Shown: positions 34,932-44,624, counted from the first letter of the stretch. The stretch is 64,000 nt of DNA from Arthrobacter sp. MA-N2 (GCF_000517125.1 NZ_KI912155.1:2522696-2586695); one strand, 5' to 3'. The notes: generated from the letters alone by a model not told the origin. Numbers and translations: made by a program.

Positions 34932-37481
34932 GTGCGTATTCCACTTTCCTGGCTGCGTGAATTCGCGCAGGTTCCGGCCGACGCCACGGCTGAAGAGGTC
35001 ATGGCGGAACTCGTCAAGGTCGGTTTTGAAGAAGAAGCCGTCCACCGCCCGACGGATGCCCTCAAGGGTCCCATTGTGGTGGGTCAAGTCCTGAGCCTCG
35101 TCAAGGAGCCGCAGTCCAACGGCAAGACCATTAACTGGTGCCAGGTCCGCGTTGTTCCTGAAGGGCAAGAGCAGACCCTGACCGGCGAGGGCATCGACCC
35201 CTCCGGTGTGCAGGGCATCATTTGCGGTGCCCACAACTTCGTCGAGGGGGACAAAGTCGTGGTGACTCTCCCGGGAGCAGTGCTGCCGGGCGACTTCCAC
35301 ATCTCGGCTCGCAAAACCTACGGTCATTTGTCCGCAGGCATGATCGCCTCGGTACGTGAACTTGGCATCGGTGAGGACCACGACGGCATCCTGGTGCTCT
35401 CCCGCATCGGCCTGGATCCAGAGATCGGCACCGACGCCATGGCGCTGCTTGGCCTCTACGATGAAGCAGCCGAAATCAACGTCACTCCGGACCGTGGTTA
35501 CGCGTTCTCGATCCGTGGCGTCGCCCGCGAATATGCCCACGCCACCGGAACTGTCTTCACGGACCCAGCCGCCCGGGTCAACGCCCCGGCGGCACTCTCC
35601 GGTGGTTATGGCGTCAAGCTCAACGACGACGCCCCCATCTACGGCAATCCCGGGTGCGACCGCTTCGTGGCCCGCACGGTCCGCGGCGTGGACGCTACCC
35701 GCCCCACCCCGCCATGGATGGTTTCGCGACTGCGCTTGGCCGGCATCCGCTCGATTTCGCTCCCCGTGGACATCTCCAACTATGTGATGCTCGAACTCGG
35801 CCAGCCGAACCACTGCTACGATCTCGACAAGCTCTCGGGCGACATCGTGGTCCGCCGCGCCGTGGCCGGGGAGAAGATCACCACCCTCGACGGCAAAGTG
35901 CGTGCGCTCGACGTCGAAGATCTCCTGATTACCGACGGTTCCGGTGCCATCGGCATCGCTGGCGTGATGGGCGGGGCCAACACCGAGGTCTCCGCTTCGA
36001 CCACCAACGTCCTGGTCGAGGCTGCGCACTTCGATGAGGTTTCGATCGCCCGGTCCCGTCGCCGGCACAAGCTGCCGTCGGAGGCGTCCAAGCGTTTTGA
36101 GCGCGGCGTCGATTGGCAGGTTGCCCACATTGCGGCGCAGCGCGTCGTCGACCTCCTGGTTGAACTGGCGGGTGGAACGGCTGACGAAGCCGGGACCGAT
36201 GTCGGCACCGCCCCCGACGCACTGACCATCGAACTGCCGGCCGGCTACCCGGCCGCCCGGATCGGGATCGACTTCACGGAAGACCAGATCACGGGTTCCC
36301 TGAGGGACCTCGGTGCCATCGTGCTGAAGGACGAGGTGGGCGGCGCCTACGTGGTCACCGCACCGAGCTGGCGCAATGACCTGGAAACCAAGGAAGACCT
36401 CGCCGAGGAAATCGCAAGGCTGGTTGGCTACGACAACATCCCGGCCACGCTGCCCGTGGCACCTCCCGGCCGCGGCCTGACCCGGACCCAACAGCAGAAA
36501 CGCCGTGTGGTCCAGGCCCTGGCTGACGCAGGGCTGACCGAAGTCCTCTCCTATCCGTTCGTCTCCAAGTCAGCCAATGATGTTTTCGGTGTGGCCGAGG
36601 AAGGCGCGGCACGTACCGCCCTCAAACTGGCCAACCCGATCAGCGAGGAACACGGGTTCCTCCGCACTTCGGTGCTTCCTGGCCTGATAGAGGTTGCCCG
36701 CCGCAACCACTCCCGCGGTTTCCGCGACCTCGCCCTCTTCGAGGCAGGATCGGTGTTCCTTCCCGACGGTCAACTGGGCACTGCCTCCATCCCGCCGCTG
36801 GGTGTCAAGCCTTCCGCCGAGGTACTCGATGGACTGTACGACGGCGTCCCGGACCAGCCGCTGTACATCGCCGCCGTTTTGACCGGCCATGATTCCCCGG
36901 CTGCCGCGGAACACAAACCGCGCGCTTGGGACTGGGCCGACGCCCTTGATGTTGCCCGGCTCATCGGCGACGTCCTCGGCGTCGAGCTCGTGGTGAGCCA
37001 AGGCAGCCACCAGGCGTTCCACCCGGGCCGCGCCGCCCAGCTCGCGCTCCGTTCGGGTGACGTGGTGGGCTACGCCGGCGAATTGCACCCCAAACTGCTC
37101 GCCGCCCATGACATGCCGGCGCGTTCAGTGGCACTTGAGCTCAACGTGGACGCGATCTTCGACGCCGCCCCGGACGTCATTGTTGCCAAGCACATCTCCG
37201 GTTTCCCGGTGGCGACGCAGGACGTTGCCCTGGTGGTGCCGCAGGAGATCCCAGCGGACGCCGTACTGGCTGCCCTCCGGGAAGGCGCGGGCGAACTTCT
37301 CGAAGACGTCGCCTTGTTCGATGTCTACGCGGGCCAAGGTATCGAGGAGGGCAAGAAGTCGCTTGCTTTCGGGCTGCGCTTCCGTGCCATGGACCGCACC
37401 CTGACGGCCGATGAAGCGTCGGAGGCCCGCGAGGCCGCTGTCGCAGTCGCCGCGGAGCGATTCGGAGCAGTCCAGCGCTGA
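34932..37481 (+). CDS. pheT: phenylalanyl-tRNA synthetase beta subunit
   Basis: 849 residues, full length. The GTG start is followed directly by RIPLSWLREFAQV, the family N-terminus. Next come the EMAP/OB-like tRNA-binding domain (about 40-150), B3/B4 with the editing site (region of RSRRRHKLPSEASKRFERG), the B5 domain, the inactive synthetase core and the FDX-ACB anticodon domain at the end (FPVATQDVALVVP). The stop may overlap the start of the PPTase gene. Confidence 0.97.
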   Translation: MRIPLSWLREFAQVPADATAEEVMAELVKVGFEEEAVHRPTDALKGPIVVGQVLSLVKEPQSNGKTINWCQVRVVPEGQEQTLTGEGIDPSGVQGIICGAHNFVEGDKVVVTLPGAVLPGDFHISARKTYGHLSAGMIASVRELGIGEDHDGILVLSRIGLDPEIGTDAMALLGLYDEAAEINVTPDRGYAFSIRGVAREYAHATGTVFTDPAARVNAPAALSGGYGVKLNDDAPIYGNPGCDRFVARTVRGVDATRPTPPWMVSRLRLAGIRSISLPVDISNYVMLELGQPNHCYDLDKLSGDIVVRRAVAGEKITTLDGKVRALDVEDLLITDGSGAIGIAGVMGGANTEVSASTTNVLVEAAHFDEVSIARSRRRHKLPSEASKRFERGVDWQVAHIAAQRVVDLLVELAGGTADEAGTDVGTAPDALTIELPAGYPAARIGIDFTEDQITGSLRDLGAIVLKDEVGGAYVVTAPSWRNDLETKEDLAEEIARLVGYDNIPATLPVAPPGRGLTRTQQQKRRVVQALADAGLTEVLSYPFVSKSANDVFGVAEEGAARTALKLANPISEEHGFLRTSVLPGLIEVARRNHSRGFRDLALFEAGSVFLPDGQLGTASIPPLGVKPSAEVLDGLYDGVPDQPLYIAAVLTGHDSPAAAEHKPRAWDWADALDVARLIGDVLGVELVVSQGSHQAFHPGRAAQLALRSGDVVGYAGELHPKLLAAHDMPARSVALELNVDAIFDAAPDVIVAKHISGFPVATQDVALVVPQEIPADAVLAALREGAGELLEDVALFDVYAGQGIEEGKKSLAFGLRFRAMDRTLTADEASEAREAAVAVAAERFGAVQR

Positions 37482-37573
37482 CCAGTACCAACACCGGGAT
37501 CCAGGGGCTGGCTGTTCGCATCCAGTCCCTGGATCCTGCTGATTCCGCCGCCATCGAGCAGATCGCGGCGGAA

Positions 37574-38173
37574 TTGCTGTCTCCGGCCGAGACCCTTCGG
37601 GGCGACGCCATGTCCCCGGTCCTACGGCGGGAATTCCTGGCGTCCAGGGTGGCCCAGCAGAACTTTGCCGCAACGCTCCTGACGGTTCCCGCTTCGAAGC
37701 TCCACGCCGCCTATGAGTGCCCGGAGTGTGGCGCTGGTCCGGATATTGCTCATGGCCGGCCAGGATACCTGCTCGACGGCGGCCCCGCACCATTGCTGCT
37801 CAGCGCCTCGCGGGCGTCGGGCTGGGTGCTGTTTGCCGCCGTCGTGCATCCGGAACCCGGGCTCAGGCTGGGAGTTGATATGGAAAATGCTGCGGGCACC
37901 GAATTTGCCGGCTTCGACGACGTCGCCCTGACCGCACGCGAGCATCGCCATGTCGACGCGGTGGAACCGGGTCGCCGGGCGCACGAACGCGCTCGTTTGT
38001 GGGCGCGCAAGGAAGCTTGGTTGAAGATGACAGGCGAAGGGCTCCGGGTGAGCCCTGATTCTTTCGACGTGCTGGAAAGGCCGGGGCTGTGGGATCTTGA
38101 ACTCCCTGCCAGGGCTGACGGTCGGGATCTTCCGGCCGGACTGCTTGCCGCCCTCGCAGCAACCTCCCATTAG
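37574..38173 (+). CDS. Sfp-type 4'-phosphopantetheinyl transferase
   Basis: Transfers the phosphopantetheine arm from CoA to a serine of carrier proteins. From the TTG at 37574 it has 199 residues. The magnesium ligands are in GVDMEN (about residues 100-105, Asp 102 and Glu 104) and the W-x-x-K-E-A signature in RLWARKEAWLK (Glu 147). The frame is open and coding-like back to 37478, with no ATG, GTG or TTG. A CTG at 37478 overlapping the pheT stop may be the real start and would add 32 residues. The nearest carrier domain is in the Pls-type synthetase 1.5 kb away on the other strand, an obvious substrate. Confidence 0.82.
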   Translation: MLSPAETLRGDAMSPVLRREFLASRVAQQNFAATLLTVPASKLHAAYECPECGAGPDIAHGRPGYLLDGGPAPLLLSASRASGWVLFAAVVHPEPGLRLGVDMENAAGTEFAGFDDVALTAREHRHVDAVEPGRRAHERARLWARKEAWLKMTGEGLRVSPDSFDVLERPGLWDLELPARADGRDLPAGLLAALAATSH

Positions 38174-38203
38174 CTGAACTGCCTTGTACCAGCTGAAGGC
38201 TGA

Positions 38204-39628
38204 TCAGCTGAAAGCCGGGAGCCTCGCCCGATAAAGCCACGGCTCCAGTACACGTGCGGCGTCGAGTCCCGGAACGAAGGCGTTGGCCGTGGCGATGAAT
38301 TCAGCCGTGGACACCGAACTGTGGCGCTTGGTCTCGGTCCAATGCCGCAACAAGCCAAAGAACATGGCGTCACCGCACGCAAGCCGCACAGCGTGGAGGG
38401 CCAGTGCGCCGCGCTTGTAGACACGGTCATCGAACATCCGCTCCGGTCCGGGGTCGCCGATCACCAGGTCCTGGGCGCCGGCGTCGAGCTTGCGCCAGGC
38501 GGCCCTCGCACGGGTGGCGAGGGACATGACTCCGGTCTCTTCGGACCAGATCCATTCCGCATAGCAGGCGAAGCCCTCGTGCAGCCAGATATCACGCCAA
38601 CTGCTCACGGTCAGCGAATTGCCGAACCACTGGTGGGACAATTCGTGGGCGATGAGGCGTTGCGCCTCCCACGACTGTTCCATGTGGTTCCGGCCAAAGA
38701 TGGAGAGGGTCTGGGCCTCGAGGGGGATTTCCAGTTCGTCCTCGGTGACGACGGCGGTGTACTCCGCAAAAGGATACGGACCGAAACAGTCTTCGAAGGT
38801 GCGCATCATGTCGGCTTGCCGAGCCAGTCCTTCCCGGGCCTCGGTCAACAAGCCGGGCGCCACGGCGACGAATTGGGGCACCGGACTGTGCCGCGGGACC
38901 TCGGCATGATGTGCTGTTCCAAGGCCGGCCCGGGCGACGGAAGGGCTGAGCTGGTGGAGCTTGTATCGTCCGATCTGCACTGTGGCGAGATAGCTCGCCA
39001 TCGGCTCGGCCTGTTCATAGACCCAGGTCTCACGGCTCGATTTCTTGCTGTGCGATACGAGGCGGCCATTGCAGATGGCGCGGTAGTTGTCATCAGTGGT
39101 GATGCTGATCAAGTAGCTGGACTTGTACTGTGGGTGGTCGTTGCAGGGGAACCAGGACGCAGCGCCGTTCGGCTGCCCGGCAACCAGGACGCCGTCGTCG
39201 AGCTCTTCCCAGCCTACTTCGCCCCAGAGGCCCCTGCGCGGCTTGGGATTACCGTCGTAACGGAGTTCGACGGTGAATGATTGGCCTGCTGCCAGCGGTT
39301 CCTTGACGGTTATCACGAGGTGCTCGCCGCGCGGGCTGAACTTCGGGACCTTCTTGCCATCCACCAGGATCTTGGAAGCCTTCAGGCCCACCAGGTCCAG
39401 GATCAGCGAGTCCGTGTCCTCGAGTGCCACACAGCGAAGCACTGCGCGGCCGTTGAGCCGATTGCTACCCAGACTGTAGTCCAGGTCCAATTCATACCGC
39501 AACACCTGGAATGCCATGCTTCCGTGATGCAGGGCATAGGCATCGGCGGCAATTTTGGTTATTCCTGGTTCGCTAGGGCTCATATGCGCTGGCTGCCTCC
39601 GTGTAACTGGTTGTACTGGTGTGGTCAT
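38204..39628 (-). CDS. M1-family zinc aminopeptidase
   Basis: A 474-residue metallopeptidase. The zinc site is HELSH at residues 328-332 with the third ligand Glu 351, exactly HEXXH-X18-E. The N-terminal saddle and the catalytic domain are present, but the large C-terminal helical domain of PepN is missing. The usual GAMEN is replaced by an LEAQT-like stretch near 303. No signal peptide is seen, so it is cytosolic. It lies 34 bases downstream of the Pls-type synthetase on the same strand. M1 aminopeptidases that degrade epsilon-polylysine are reported from Streptomyces producers (recalled), which makes the pairing meaningful. It also has its own -10 box. Confidence 0.9.
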   Translation of the reverse strand: MTTPVQPVTRRQPAHMSPSEPGITKIAADAYALHHGSMAFQVLRYELDLDYSLGSNRLNGRAVLRCVALEDTDSLILDLVGLKASKILVDGKKVPKFSPRGEHLVITVKEPLAAGQSFTVELRYDGNPKPRRGLWGEVGWEELDDGVLVAGQPNGAASWFPCNDHPQYKSSYLISITTDDNYRAICNGRLVSHSKKSSRETWVYEQAEPMASYLATVQIGRYKLHQLSPSVARAGLGTAHHAEVPRHSPVPQFVAVAPGLLTEAREGLARQADMMRTFEDCFGPYPFAEYTAVVTEDELEIPLEAQTLSIFGRNHMEQSWEAQRLIAHELSHQWFGNSLTVSSWRDIWLHEGFACYAEWIWSEETGVMSLATRARAAWRKLDAGAQDLVIGDPGPERMFDDRVYKRGALALHAVRLACGDAMFFGLLRHWTETKRHSSVSTAEFIATANAFVPGLDAARVLEPWLYRARLPAFS

Positions 39629-39634
39629 GGCTGG

Positions 39635-39640
39635 TATTTA
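39635..39640 (-). promoter_or_regulatory. -10 box for the M1 aminopeptidase gene
   Basis: TAAATA on the minus strand ends 6 bases before the ATG; the overlapping TATAAA ends 8 bases before it. This lets the peptidase be made separately from the synthetase. Confidence 0.5.
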
Positions 39641-39662
39641 TAAGCCCGCTTGCTAATCTACG

Positions 39663-42600
39663 CTACGGTCCGGACCATGGGCTGACGGGGTTGCCCATCC
39701 AGTACGTACCGGCGGGAACAGTTTCACCTCGCATGACGAGCGACGCCGGCCCTACCGTTCCGCCTGCTCCGATGCTGGCGCGCGGCAGGATGACCCCGTG
39801 CGGTCCCATAGTGGCGCCGTCTCCGAGAACCACGGTATCGATGCTCATGATGCGGTCGTGGAAGAGGTGCGTCTGGACCACGCAGCCACGGTTGACCGTG
39901 GAACTTTCGCCAAGGGTGACGAGGTCGGCTTCGGGCAGCCAGTAGCTTTCGCACCAGGTACCCCGGCCGATTTTTGCGCCAAGCGCCCGGAGCCACCACA
40001 CCAACGCCGGTGTACCGGAAGCTGAACGCGCGAACCACGGGGCGCTGACCATCTCGATGAAGGTGTCCACCACCTCATTCCGCCAGATGAACGAGCTCCA
40101 CAGGGGGTGCTCGCCCGCCTTGATGCGGCCCACAAGGATCCATTTCGCGGCGACCGAACTAGCCGCGGCCAGGGCACCCGCGGCGAGGATAACGACGCCG
40201 CCCAGGACTGCCGCGAGCCAGTAGGAGGATTCCGAAGCAATCCAGTCAAGGACCCACATGATGCCGACGGCGATCGCCACCGTGAGGATGACCGGTACCA
40301 AGCGGCACAATTCCCACAGGGCCCGTTTGGTCTTGAGGGCCAGCGGCGGGTTGAAGGTGAGGCTCTGGTCGGCATCGACGACTGTCCGGCGCAGCCTGAC
40401 GGGCGGACTGCCCAGCCATGAGGTGCCGGATTTTGCCTTGGCAGGCGTTGCAGACAGCACCGCGACCAGTGAGTTCTTGGGGACGCTCCGGCCCGCGGCC
40501 GTCATGCCCGAATTACCGAGGAAGGAGCGTTTGCCGATCTTGGCGGGCCCGATCTTCATCCAACCACCGCCGAGCTCGTAGGAGGCCACCATGGTGTCGT
40601 CCGCGAGGAAGGCGCCTTCGCCGATTGTTGTCATGCGCGGCAGTAGAAGCACGGTGGAGGCTTCCACGTTGCGGCCGACTTTAGCCCCGAGGAGGCGCAG
40701 CCAAACAGGCGTGAACAGGCTGGCATAGATGGGGAAGAGCAGGTCCCGGGCCAGGTCCAGGACGCGTTCAGTTGCCCAGACCTGCCAACCCACCCGGCTG
40801 CGAACGCGGTAATACCCTTCCTTGAGGCCGATGCCGAGCATCCGCGTAGTGCCCAGGATGAGCAGGAGATTGCACAGGAACCAGGCGAGTGCGGCCAAAG
40901 GGATGGCGAGCAAGAGCTCCGGAAAGGCGTCCTGCAAGGAGTTCCTGCCCTGGATAAAGGCCACGACTACGCTGGCGCCGGCAAGTGCCGAGACGTAGGG
41001 GATCAGAGCCAGCAATGCCGAGGCCGTCGCGAACGCCGCGAACCAGAGCCGGCCAATCAGGTGGTGCGACGACGGCGTCTCCGGCCAATCATTCTTGGCT
41101 TTGCCACGGCGTTGGGCGGGGGACCCGGCAACGAGGTGTCCGGCTTTGACCTTGCCCAGGACGGCGGAACCAGGCTCCACCCGGGCACCGGCGCCAATGC
41201 TGGTTCCGGGCATGAGCGTACTGCGGGAGCCCACCGTTGCACCGGCACCCACATGGATGGCACCGATGTGGACGTAGTCGCCGTCGATCCACCAGGCGGA
41301 GAGATCCACTTCGGGTTCGATGTTGCAGCCGCTTCCCAGGGAAAGCAGCCCCGTGACCGGGGGCAAAGAGTGCAATTGGACGTTGTTCCCGATCTTCGCA
41401 CCCAGTGCCTTGGCGTAGTAGGGAACCCACGGCGCGCTGGCCAGGCTGATGGCACCCGAGAGGTCCTGGATCTGCTCGGCCAGCCACAACTTCAAGTGCA
41501 CTTTGCCCGAACGCGGGTAGGTACCGGCGTGGACACCACGCAGCAGAATGCGCGCAGCCAGAATCGATATGGCCATGCGGCCCGGCGGGCTGACGAACAC
41601 CAGCCAGGACGCCAGGATCCACCACCAGGACACCACCGGAGCCGCAGAGAATCCGGCGTAGTCCGCGAGCAGGCGATTGGCGGCCATGAGGTAGGTGAGC
41701 CAACGCATGCCCACCAGAATGTTGAGGAAGATGCCCATGAGGGTCTGGAAGATTTGAGATTTCCGGGAGGTCGGGCGAACGGTGCGTTCTGCCGGTGGAC
41801 CTTGGATACCGCCTTCGGGCAACGACTGCCGCGCTGCGTCGATCAGGGCACCCACCCGAGGGGTGGCGTAGACCTCCGCCACCGTGACGGTGGGGTAGCG
41901 CACGCGCAGGGCCGAGACGAGCTGGGCCGCAGCGAGGGAGCCGCCGCCATAGGCGAAGAAATCGGCGTCGAGCGAGGTGACGCTGGAGCCGAGGACGCTC
42001 TCCCATTGTTCAACCACCCATTGGGCGTCTTCGGGCAGGTTGAGCGGTGCCTTCTCCGCATCGGCGGCTCCTGCACCCGCCAACGGCCAGGGGAGGGAAT
42101 GCCTGTCAACTTTTCCACTGGTCTTTGTCGGGAGGGAATCGACCACCGTCAACAGGGGAATCAGCGCCGCCGGAAGGCTCTCGGTCAGTAGCACGCGCGA
42201 AGCCGTGAGGTCGATATCCTCGGGCCCGGCGGGCGCCAGGTAACCGACAAGCAGCTGGTTCCCGGCCGCCGTCGTACGGACTGCCGCGGCGGCCCCTGCG
42301 ACGCCCGGCAAGGCCTGCAGCGCGGCGTCGATCTCACCGAGTTCGATCCTCCGGCCGCCGAGCTTGACCTGCTCGTCCGCGCGGCCTTGGAAGATGAGGC
42401 CTGCTTTCTCGTAGCGGACCAGATCGCCGGAGCGGTACGCCCGTTCCCAGCCCAGGGATGGCATCGGGGCATACTTTTCGGCATCCTTGGCCGGATCGAG
42501 GTAGCGGGCCAGTCCGACGCCGCCAATGATCAGCTCGCCCGTCTCGCCTTCCGGGACGGGAACCCCGGCGGCGTCGACGACGGCGAGGTCCCAGCCGTCC

Positions 42601-43595
42601 AGGGGCAAGCCGATCCGGACGGGGCCGTCACCGCCGAGAGGGGCCGCGCAAGCGACCACCGTTGCTTCGGTGGGCCCATAGGTGTTCCACACTTCGCGGC
42701 CGTCCACCGCGAGTCGTTCGGCGAGCTCGGGCGGGCAGGCTTCGCCCCCGAAGATGAGCAGGCGCACGTTTTCAAGCGATTCTGCGGGCCACAAGGCTGC
42801 GAGCGTGGGAACGGTGGACACTACCGTGATGCCGTGGTTGATCAGCCACGGACCAAGGTCCATGCCGGAGCGCACCAGGGCACGCGGAGCGGGTACGAGG
42901 CAGGCGCCGTGCCGCCATGCCAGCCACATCTCTTCGCATGAGGCGTCGAAGGCTACCGAAAGGCCGGCCAAGACCCGGTCCTGTGGTCCGATGGGATCTT
43001 CCTGCAGGAAGAGCCGGGCTTCGGCGTCGACAAACGCGGCCGACGAGCGGTGCTGAACAGCGACGCCCTTGGGCGTGCCTGTGGAGCCGGAGGTGAAAAT
43101 GATCCAGGAATCGTCATCCAGGCCGGGTGCGCGGGGGGCAGGGTGCGGCGTGGGACGCTCCCCGGAAAGCTCAATCTTGCGGCCTTTTGTGATGACCGCA
43201 GTCACCTTGGCTTCCTTGAAAACGAGCCGTGCCCGCTCCTCGGGATCGTCTGCGTCTACAGGTACATAGGCGGCCGCGATCGAAAGGATTGCCAGGATGG
43301 CGATGTAGAGATCGTTGCTGCCGGACGGAATCCGCACGCCGATCGTGTCTCCGGGGCCAAGTCCCGCTGCATTGAGCGTGGCGGCAAAACCGCGCACCTG
43401 CGCCATGAGCTCGGAGTAACTGAGTGACTTGTGGCCGTCGTCGAGGGCAGATGCTTCCGGATAAGACCGTGCCGTGTCATCGATGATTTCGACGAGCGTC
43501 CGCGCGGGCGGCACGGCTGACGCGCCCTGCAGTTGAGGCAGGTGCACCGCTTGGAGTTCCAGGCGATCCGCCGGGATGTCATGTTCCTGGGTCAC
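39663..43595 (-). CDS. Pls/PosA-type nonribosomal peptide synthetase
   Basis: A 1310-residue membrane synthetase with the layout of epsilon-poly-L-lysine synthetase (1319 residues in Streptomyces albulus). Adenylation domain: about 30-500, with IIFTSGSTGTPKGV, NTYGPTE, YRSGDLVRY and TSGKVDR. Carrier domain: about 515-590, arm serine 553 in FAYGGGSL. Then three pairs of membrane segments (about 615-670, 845-915 and 1098-1150), each followed by a left-handed beta-helix domain with hexapeptide repeats. No condensation or thioesterase domain is present. Aligned to GrsA, the pocket reads D-A-E-S-I-G-T-V-V-K, close to the lysine code of bacitracin synthetase as I recall it. The GTG at 43595 is chosen; a TTG ten codons upstream is possible. 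Product inferred, not shown. Confidence 0.9.
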   Translation of the reverse strand: MTQEHDIPADRLELQAVHLPQLQGASAVPPARTLVEIIDDTARSYPEASALDDGHKSLSYSELMAQVRGFAATLNAAGLGPGDTIGVRIPSGSNDLYIAILAILSIAAAYVPVDADDPEERARLVFKEAKVTAVITKGRKIELSGERPTPHPAPRAPGLDDDSWIIFTSGSTGTPKGVAVQHRSSAAFVDAEARLFLQEDPIGPQDRVLAGLSVAFDASCEEMWLAWRHGACLVPAPRALVRSGMDLGPWLINHGITVVSTVPTLAALWPAESLENVRLLIFGGEACPPELAERLAVDGREVWNTYGPTEATVVACAAPLGGDGPVRIGLPLDGWDLAVVDAAGVPVPEGETGELIIGGVGLARYLDPAKDAEKYAPMPSLGWERAYRSGDLVRYEKAGLIFQGRADEQVKLGGRRIELGEIDAALQALPGVAGAAAAVRTTAAGNQLLVGYLAPAGPEDIDLTASRVLLTESLPAALIPLLTVVDSLPTKTSGKVDRHSLPWPLAGAGAADAEKAPLNLPEDAQWVVEQWESVLGSSVTSLDADFFAYGGGSLAAAQLVSALRVRYPTVTVAEVYATPRVGALIDAARQSLPEGGIQGPPAERTVRPTSRKSQIFQTLMGIFLNILVGMRWLTYLMAANRLLADYAGFSAAPVVSWWWILASWLVFVSPPGRMAISILAARILLRGVHAGTYPRSGKVHLKLWLAEQIQDLSGAISLASAPWVPYYAKALGAKIGNNVQLHSLPPVTGLLSLGSGCNIEPEVDLSAWWIDGDYVHIGAIHVGAGATVGSRSTLMPGTSIGAGARVEPGSAVLGKVKAGHLVAGSPAQRRGKAKNDWPETPSSHHLIGRLWFAAFATASALLALIPYVSALAGASVVVAFIQGRNSLQDAFPELLLAIPLAALAWFLCNLLLILGTTRMLGIGLKEGYYRVRSRVGWQVWATERVLDLARDLLFPIYASLFTPVWLRLLGAKVGRNVEASTVLLLPRMTTIGEGAFLADDTMVASYELGGGWMKIGPAKIGKRSFLGNSGMTAAGRSVPKNSLVAVLSATPAKAKSGTSWLGSPPVRLRRTVVDADQSLTFNPPLALKTKRALWELCRLVPVILTVAIAVGIMWVLDWIASESSYWLAAVLGGVVILAAGALAAASSVAAKWILVGRIKAGEHPLWSSFIWRNEVVDTFIEMVSAPWFARSASGTPALVWWLRALGAKIGRGTWCESYWLPEADLVTLGESSTVNRGCVVQTHLFHDRIMSIDTVVLGDGATMGPHGVILPRASIGAGGTVGPASLVMRGETVPAGTYWMGNPVSPWSGP

Positions 43596-43658
43596 GTTCG
43601 AAGCTTCTCGGATTGAGGTGAACAAAAAGTGTCAGCGGTCCCGTGGCCGTTGCTCCGA

Positions 43659-44624
43659 CTACGGGATCAACAGTAGCTTGCCCGTCGTCTGGCGGCCTTC
43701 GAGGTCGCGGTGGGCCTGCGCGGCTTCGGCGAGCGGGTAGGTTCCGCCAATCCGGACTTTGAGCGCGCCGCTGGCTGCAGCGCCGAAGACTTCGGCCGAA
43801 CGCCAGCGCCGCTCCTGCGGGTTCTGCAGGAAGTGGGCGAGGGTGGGGCGGGTGAGGGACAACGATCCGCCGGCGTTCAGCCGCTGGGGATCGAAGGGAG
43901 GCACAGGCCCGGAGGCCGCCCCGAAAAGGACGAGCGAGCCACGGATGCGCAGGCTAGCAAGCGAATCGTCGAAAGTGTCCTTGCCGACACCGTCGTACAC
44001 GACGTGGACCCCTTCGCCGTTGGTCAGTTCACGGACTTTGTCGGCGAATCCGGCGTAACGCAGGACCTCATCCGCGCCGGCCTGCCGAGCCAGGACTTCC
44101 TTCTGGTCCGAAGAGACAGTGGTGATGACACGGGCGCCGCGCTCCTTGAGCAATTGGGTCAGGATGAGACCCACCCCGCCAGCACCGGCGTGGGTCAGGA
44201 CAGTGTGTCCCGGCTCCACCCGGAACGAGGAATTGATCAGGTAGTGGGCGGTCATTCCCTGCAGCGGAAGGGCGGCTGCAGTGTGGTCGTCGACGCCGTC
44301 CGGAACCGGAAGGGCCTTGTCCGCATCAACCAGGGTGTAACCCGCATAGCTGCGGGATCCTTCAGCGGTAGCGACCCTGTCCCCGACGGCGAAGTCCTCA
44401 ACGCCTGCACCGATGGCCTCCACGGTGCCTGCCGCCTCGGAGCCCGGGGTGAGCGGATACTCAACCTTGTAGATGCCGCTGCGTTGGTAGGTGTCAATGA
44501 AGTTCACTCCCGCGGCTGCAACTTTGACGAGGAGCTGGCGCGGACCAGGGGCCGGAACCTCTGCTTCGGTGAGTTCGAGGACTTCGGGTCCTCCGGCTTG
44601 CCGGGCAATGATCGCACGCGTCAT
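43659..44624 (-). CDS. NADPH:quinone oxidoreductase, zeta-crystallin type
   Basis: A 321-residue medium-chain dehydrogenase/reductase without zinc ligands. VAAAGVNFIDTYQRSGIY is the quinone reductase signature. The NADPH-binding loop is THAGAGGVGLILTQL, and the C-terminus TTGKLLLIP is typical. It reduces quinones by one electron or acts on enones. The ATG at 44624 follows AAGGAG. It is 63 bases upstream of the synthetase gene on the same strand and could be co-transcribed with it. Confidence 0.9.
   Translation of the reverse strand: MTRAIIARQAGGPEVLELTEAEVPAPGPRQLLVKVAAAGVNFIDTYQRSGIYKVEYPLTPGSEAAGTVEAIGAGVEDFAVGDRVATAEGSRSYAGYTLVDADKALPVPDGVDDHTAAALPLQGMTAHYLINSSFRVEPGHTVLTHAGAGGVGLILTQLLKERGARVITTVSSDQKEVLARQAGADEVLRYAGFADKVRELTNGEGVHVVYDGVGKDTFDDSLASLRIRGSLVLFGAASGPVPPFDPQRLNAGGSLSLTRPTLAHFLQNPQERRWRSAEVFGAAASGALKVRIGGTYPLAEAAQAHRDLEGRQTTGKLLLIP

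Noticed and set aside
34926-36491. 521-codon minus-strand open frame inside pheT
   Set aside because: Antisense shadow of an essential gene with full family motifs.
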